8,262 nucleotides of DNA from Gemmatimonadota bacterium (GTDB lineage Bacteria > Gemmatimonadota > Gemmatimonadetes > Gemmatimonadales > GWC2-71-9). Under the pieces are notes generated by a model. That model saw only the letters and a program-made list of their open reading frames with translations, had not been told where the DNA came from and did no database searches. Position numbers and translations under genes: made by a program. Of the stretch, positions 6,637 through 8,262 are shown one piece after another. Numbering within the stretch: the first letter of the stretch is position 1; every line of letters starts with the position of its first letter. Where the stretch lies: contig QHUF01000110.1 in assembly GCA_003221075.1 (NCBI GenBank), forward strand, positions 1-8,262. Reading direction: 5' to 3'.

Positions 6637-7560
6637 CTACACGACGTTTCGCAGCACAAACCACACGTTCGCGGGGCGTTCGGCAAGCCGTCGCATGTAC
6701 CAGGCGAACCAGGCGCTGCCGTAACTGATCAAGACACGCACTTTGGCGCTCATGGACGCCAGTTTGCGCTGCTCCTGCGCGCGAATCCCGTAGAGCATGT
6801 GAAACTCGTACGCCGACGGATCGACGCGTTTCGCCACCGCCGCCTTACGGATCCACTCGATGAGCGCGAGGTCGTGCGTGCCGAAAACGGGCTTCGCCCG
6901 CTGGCGCGCCGCCTCGGCGAGCAGCCGGTCGGCGAGCTGCCGGTAATTCTCGTCGACGTCACTTTTCTTGGGGAATGCCACGTCGGGCGGCTCGTTGTAC
7001 GCGCCTTTGACCAGACGGATCGCCGGGGCGACCGCCAGGAGCCCTTCGAGATCCTTGGCGGTGCGGCGCAGGTACGCCTGCAGGCACACACCGACGCTCG
7101 GCCACTCGGCCTTGGCGCGCCGGTAGACCTCGAGCGTCGCATCGACGTACCGTGACTCCTCCATGTCGATCCACAGGAAGGAGCGCGCCTGCTCGGCACG
7201 CGCGGCGAGCTTCAGGACATCCTGGACGCAGCCTTCCTTGCTCGCCTCGAGACCCAGGTGCGTCAGCTTGACCGAAACGTGCGCCGGCAACTTGCGCCGC
7301 TGAATCTTTTCGAACACTCCGAGGTAATGATCGCGGACCGCGGCTGCTTCCGCGCGGTTCGTGACCTGCTCGCCCAACTCGGTGAGGACAGTGCCGAGGC
7401 TGGCCTTCGCGAATTGGCCCGCCGCCTCGAGCGCATCGTCGAGTGCCTCGCCGGGCATGAAGCGCTTGACTGCGCGCTGGAAGAAGCGGCGCTCGCGCAG
7501 CTGGCGTGCGAGCCACTGGCTGCGGGATGCCTTGAGGAGGAGACTGCGTGCGAATCCCAT
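6637..7560 (-). CDS. Proline dehydrogenase (monofunctional, FAD-dependent)
   Basis: This 307-residue enzyme oxidises L-proline to delta-1-pyrroline-5-carboxylate, using FAD and passing electrons to the respiratory quinone pool, usually as a peripheral membrane protein. The PRODH barrel motifs are all present: SVKLTHLGL with Lys98, IDMEES (131-136), VCLQAYLRRT (158-167), RLVKGAYNEP (182-191), GTHD with His229, YEFHMLYGIR (251-260), and the proline-binding helix WYMRRLAERPANV with Tyr288, Arg290 and Arg291. The length matches stand-alone bacterial PRODH. There is no P5C dehydrogenase domain and none in the window. ATG 7560 is the first possible start, because an in-frame TGA lies ten codons upstream with no ATG, GTG or TTG between. 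No Shine-Dalgarno sequence precedes it, so a leaderless mRNA is possible. It heads the unit with korA, korB and the small gene. Symbols prodh, fadM or putA-like are used in relatives; none is assigned. Confidence 0.93.
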   Translation of the reverse strand: MGFARSLLLKASRSQWLARQLRERRFFQRAVKRFMPGEALDDALEAAGQFAKASLGTVLTELGEQVTNRAEAAAVRDHYLGVFEKIQRRKLPAHVSVKLTHLGLEASKEGCVQDVLKLAARAEQARSFLWIDMEESRYVDATLEVYRRAKAEWPSVGVCLQAYLRRTAKDLEGLLAVAPAIRLVKGAYNEPPDVAFPKKSDVDENYRQLADRLLAEAARQRAKPVFGTHDLALIEWIRKAAVAKRVDPSAYEFHMLYGIRAQEQRKLASMSAKVRVLISYGSAWFAWYMRRLAERPANVWFVLRNVV

Positions 7561-7566
7561 GGGGAG
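7561..7566 (+). promoter_or_regulatory. Shine-Dalgarno-like site supporting the GTG 7575 start
   Basis: GGGGAG (with core GGAG at 7563-7566) is 8 nt before GTG 7575 but 23 nt before the ATG at 7590. It therefore favours the GTG as the start of the solute-binding lipoprotein. Confidence 0.4.
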
Positions 7567-7580
7567 ATAGTGTAGTGTAT
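7561..7580. promoter_or_regulatory. Compact divergent start region with tandem TAGTG units
   Basis: Only 14-29 bp separate the start codons of the divergent proline dehydrogenase and solute-binding protein genes. The interval contains two overlapping AGTGTA copies (7569-7574 and 7574-7579). On the - strand each reads TACACT, fitting the TAnnnT pattern of a -10 element. The proximal one ends 8 nt before the proline dehydrogenase ATG, the spacing expected for a leaderless transcript. No matching -35 box is evident. Promoter function is inferred. Confidence 0.3.
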
Positions 7581-8262
7581 CGTTCTTTCATGCTAGCGCA
7601 TGGTAAGACGCTAATTGCCGTCCTTCTCGTGCTCACCGCCTGCGCGCACCCTCGCAGTGGCGCAGGCCCGGGCGGCGGCGGCGAGACACGTGCCACGCCC
7701 GAAGAGAGTTGCCTCCTTTCGACCGGCGCTGTCACGACGCGGTCTCGCACCATCACCATCGGTCTGAGCGACGCCGTCGACCCCCGCCACGCTCCGTTCG
7801 CGCGCAACGACGCCGAGCGGATCGTGTTCCGCCACCTGTACGACTCGCCCGTGCGCATCGACTGCGACGGGCAGGTGCGTCCCGCGCTCGTCGACCGCTG
7901 GGAAAAGGACGACGGCGGCCGCCGCTGGACGTTCCACCTGCGCGAGGGCGCGCAGTTCTGGGACGGTGCGCCGGTCACGGCCCAGGATATCGTGTTCGGC
8001 AAGGGCGGCGTCGGCTACACACTCGCGGCGCCCGAGAAAAGCGTGGTGGCACTCTCGTTCGCGAAAGAGAAGGACGACGTTCCGGCGCTGCTCGGCGACC
8101 CGAGCCTGGCGGTGACGAAGCCCGCACCCGACTCGAGCTGGCCGATCGGCACCGGAGCCTATTGGGCCACGAGCGCCACCACAACGGCGCAGGAGATCCG
8201 CGCGCACACCACCCGCGGCGACACGCTCGTGTTCAAGTTTGCCGCCAGCGGCGATGCCCGGG
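7575..8262 (+). CDS. Family 5 solute-binding lipoprotein of an ABC transporter (3' partial)
   Basis: The frame is open to the right edge, giving 229 codons from GTG 7575 or 224 from ATG 7590. The GTG has GGGGAG 8 nt upstream; the ATG has no SD sequence. Both starts give a lipoprotein signal ending LTAC (Cys23 or Cys18), followed by a Gly-rich linker. The mature domain begins like family 5 periplasmic binding proteins (peptide, nickel or oligosaccharide uptake): TITIGLSDAVDPRHAP, then IVFRHLYDSPVRID, VRPALVDRWEKDDG, RRWTFHLREGAQFWDGAPV and TAQDIVF, and later WPIGTGAYW. The stretch between DIVF and GTGAY is only about 50 residues, well short of typical family members, and the usual Ser/Arg-rich segment after DIVF is replaced by GKGGVGY. 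It may bind a small or unusual ligand, or be a divergent non-transport homologue. No permease or ATPase gene is visible. It is divergent from proline dehydrogenase. Confidence 0.82.
   Translation, partial: MYRSFMLAHGKTLIAVLLVLTACAHPRSGAGPGGGGETRATPEESCLLSTGAVTTRSRTITIGLSDAVDPRHAPFARNDAERIVFRHLYDSPVRIDCDGQVRPALVDRWEKDDGGRRWTFHLREGAQFWDGAPVTAQDIVFGKGGVGYTLAAPEKSVVALSFAKEKDDVPALLGDPSLAVTKPAPDSSWPIGTGAYWATSATTTAQEIRAHTTRGDTLVFKFAASGDAR

Noticed and set aside
5953..7155. 400-residue open frame on the + strand
   Set aside because: It is antisense across the korA-proline dehydrogenase junction. It is Arg/His-rich with no recognisable motif, as expected for the opposite strand of GC-rich genes, and both sense genes have complete catalytic motifs.
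7611..8207. 198-residue open frame on the - strand
   Set aside because: It is antisense to the solute-binding lipoprotein, which shows clear family motifs and a lipobox on the + strand.
1..8262. CRISPR arrays, tRNA/rRNA genes, insertion sequences or phage genes
   Set aside because: No direct-repeat/spacer pattern, cloverleaf-like sequence, rRNA signature or transposase/integrase motif was seen on either strand.

Overview
The window is GC-rich bacterial DNA, tightly packed, with many ATGA-type gene overlaps and several predicted exported lipoproteins. A two-subunit 2-oxoacid:ferredoxin oxidoreductase of the KorA/KorB type (fused gamma-alpha large subunit), a monofunctional proline dehydrogenase and small exported proteins of unknown function together suggest a member of the Gemmatimonadota or a comparable soil phylum. 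This placement is inferred from gene style, not from a marker gene. No rRNA, tRNA, CRISPR array, transposase or phage gene was seen.

Layout. Bases 1-1967 (+ strand) hold three consecutive genes: the 3' part of a probably exported protein, a 130-residue lipoprotein and a 270-residue exported protein with conserved-looking His/Trp motifs. None has a function I can name. The third gene converges on a subtilisin-family (S8) lipoprotein protease (1971-3380, - strand). Only 3 bases separate the two stop codons, and four runs of CCCC on the + strand (GGGG on the - strand) straddle them, an ideal G-quadruplex pattern. The protease start region carries a perfect 8-bp inverted repeat that would bury its Shine-Dalgarno sequence. 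Bases 3381-3500 are the only sizeable non-coding gap (120 bp).

Bases 3501-7560 (- strand) form an apparent operon in the order proline dehydrogenase, korA, korB, 82-residue arginine-rich protein. The gaps are 9 bp, a 4-bp overlap and a 4-bp overlap. Biochemically this suggests proline catabolism feeding the oxidative TCA branch: proline to P5C by the flavoenzyme, then to glutamate and 2-oxoglutarate by enzymes outside the window, then to succinyl-CoA with electrons passed to ferredoxin.

From about 7575 a divergent + strand gene encodes a lipoprotein of the family 5 (peptide/nickel type) solute-binding superfamily. It runs off the right edge. It starts 14-29 bp from the proline dehydrogenase start, so the two promoters must overlap each other or the coding regions.

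No obviously new multi-gene system is present. The best leads are the G-quadruplex at the convergent stops, the SD-masking hairpin of the protease gene, the coupled small arginine-rich protein after korB, and the unassigned exported protein family at 1155-1967.
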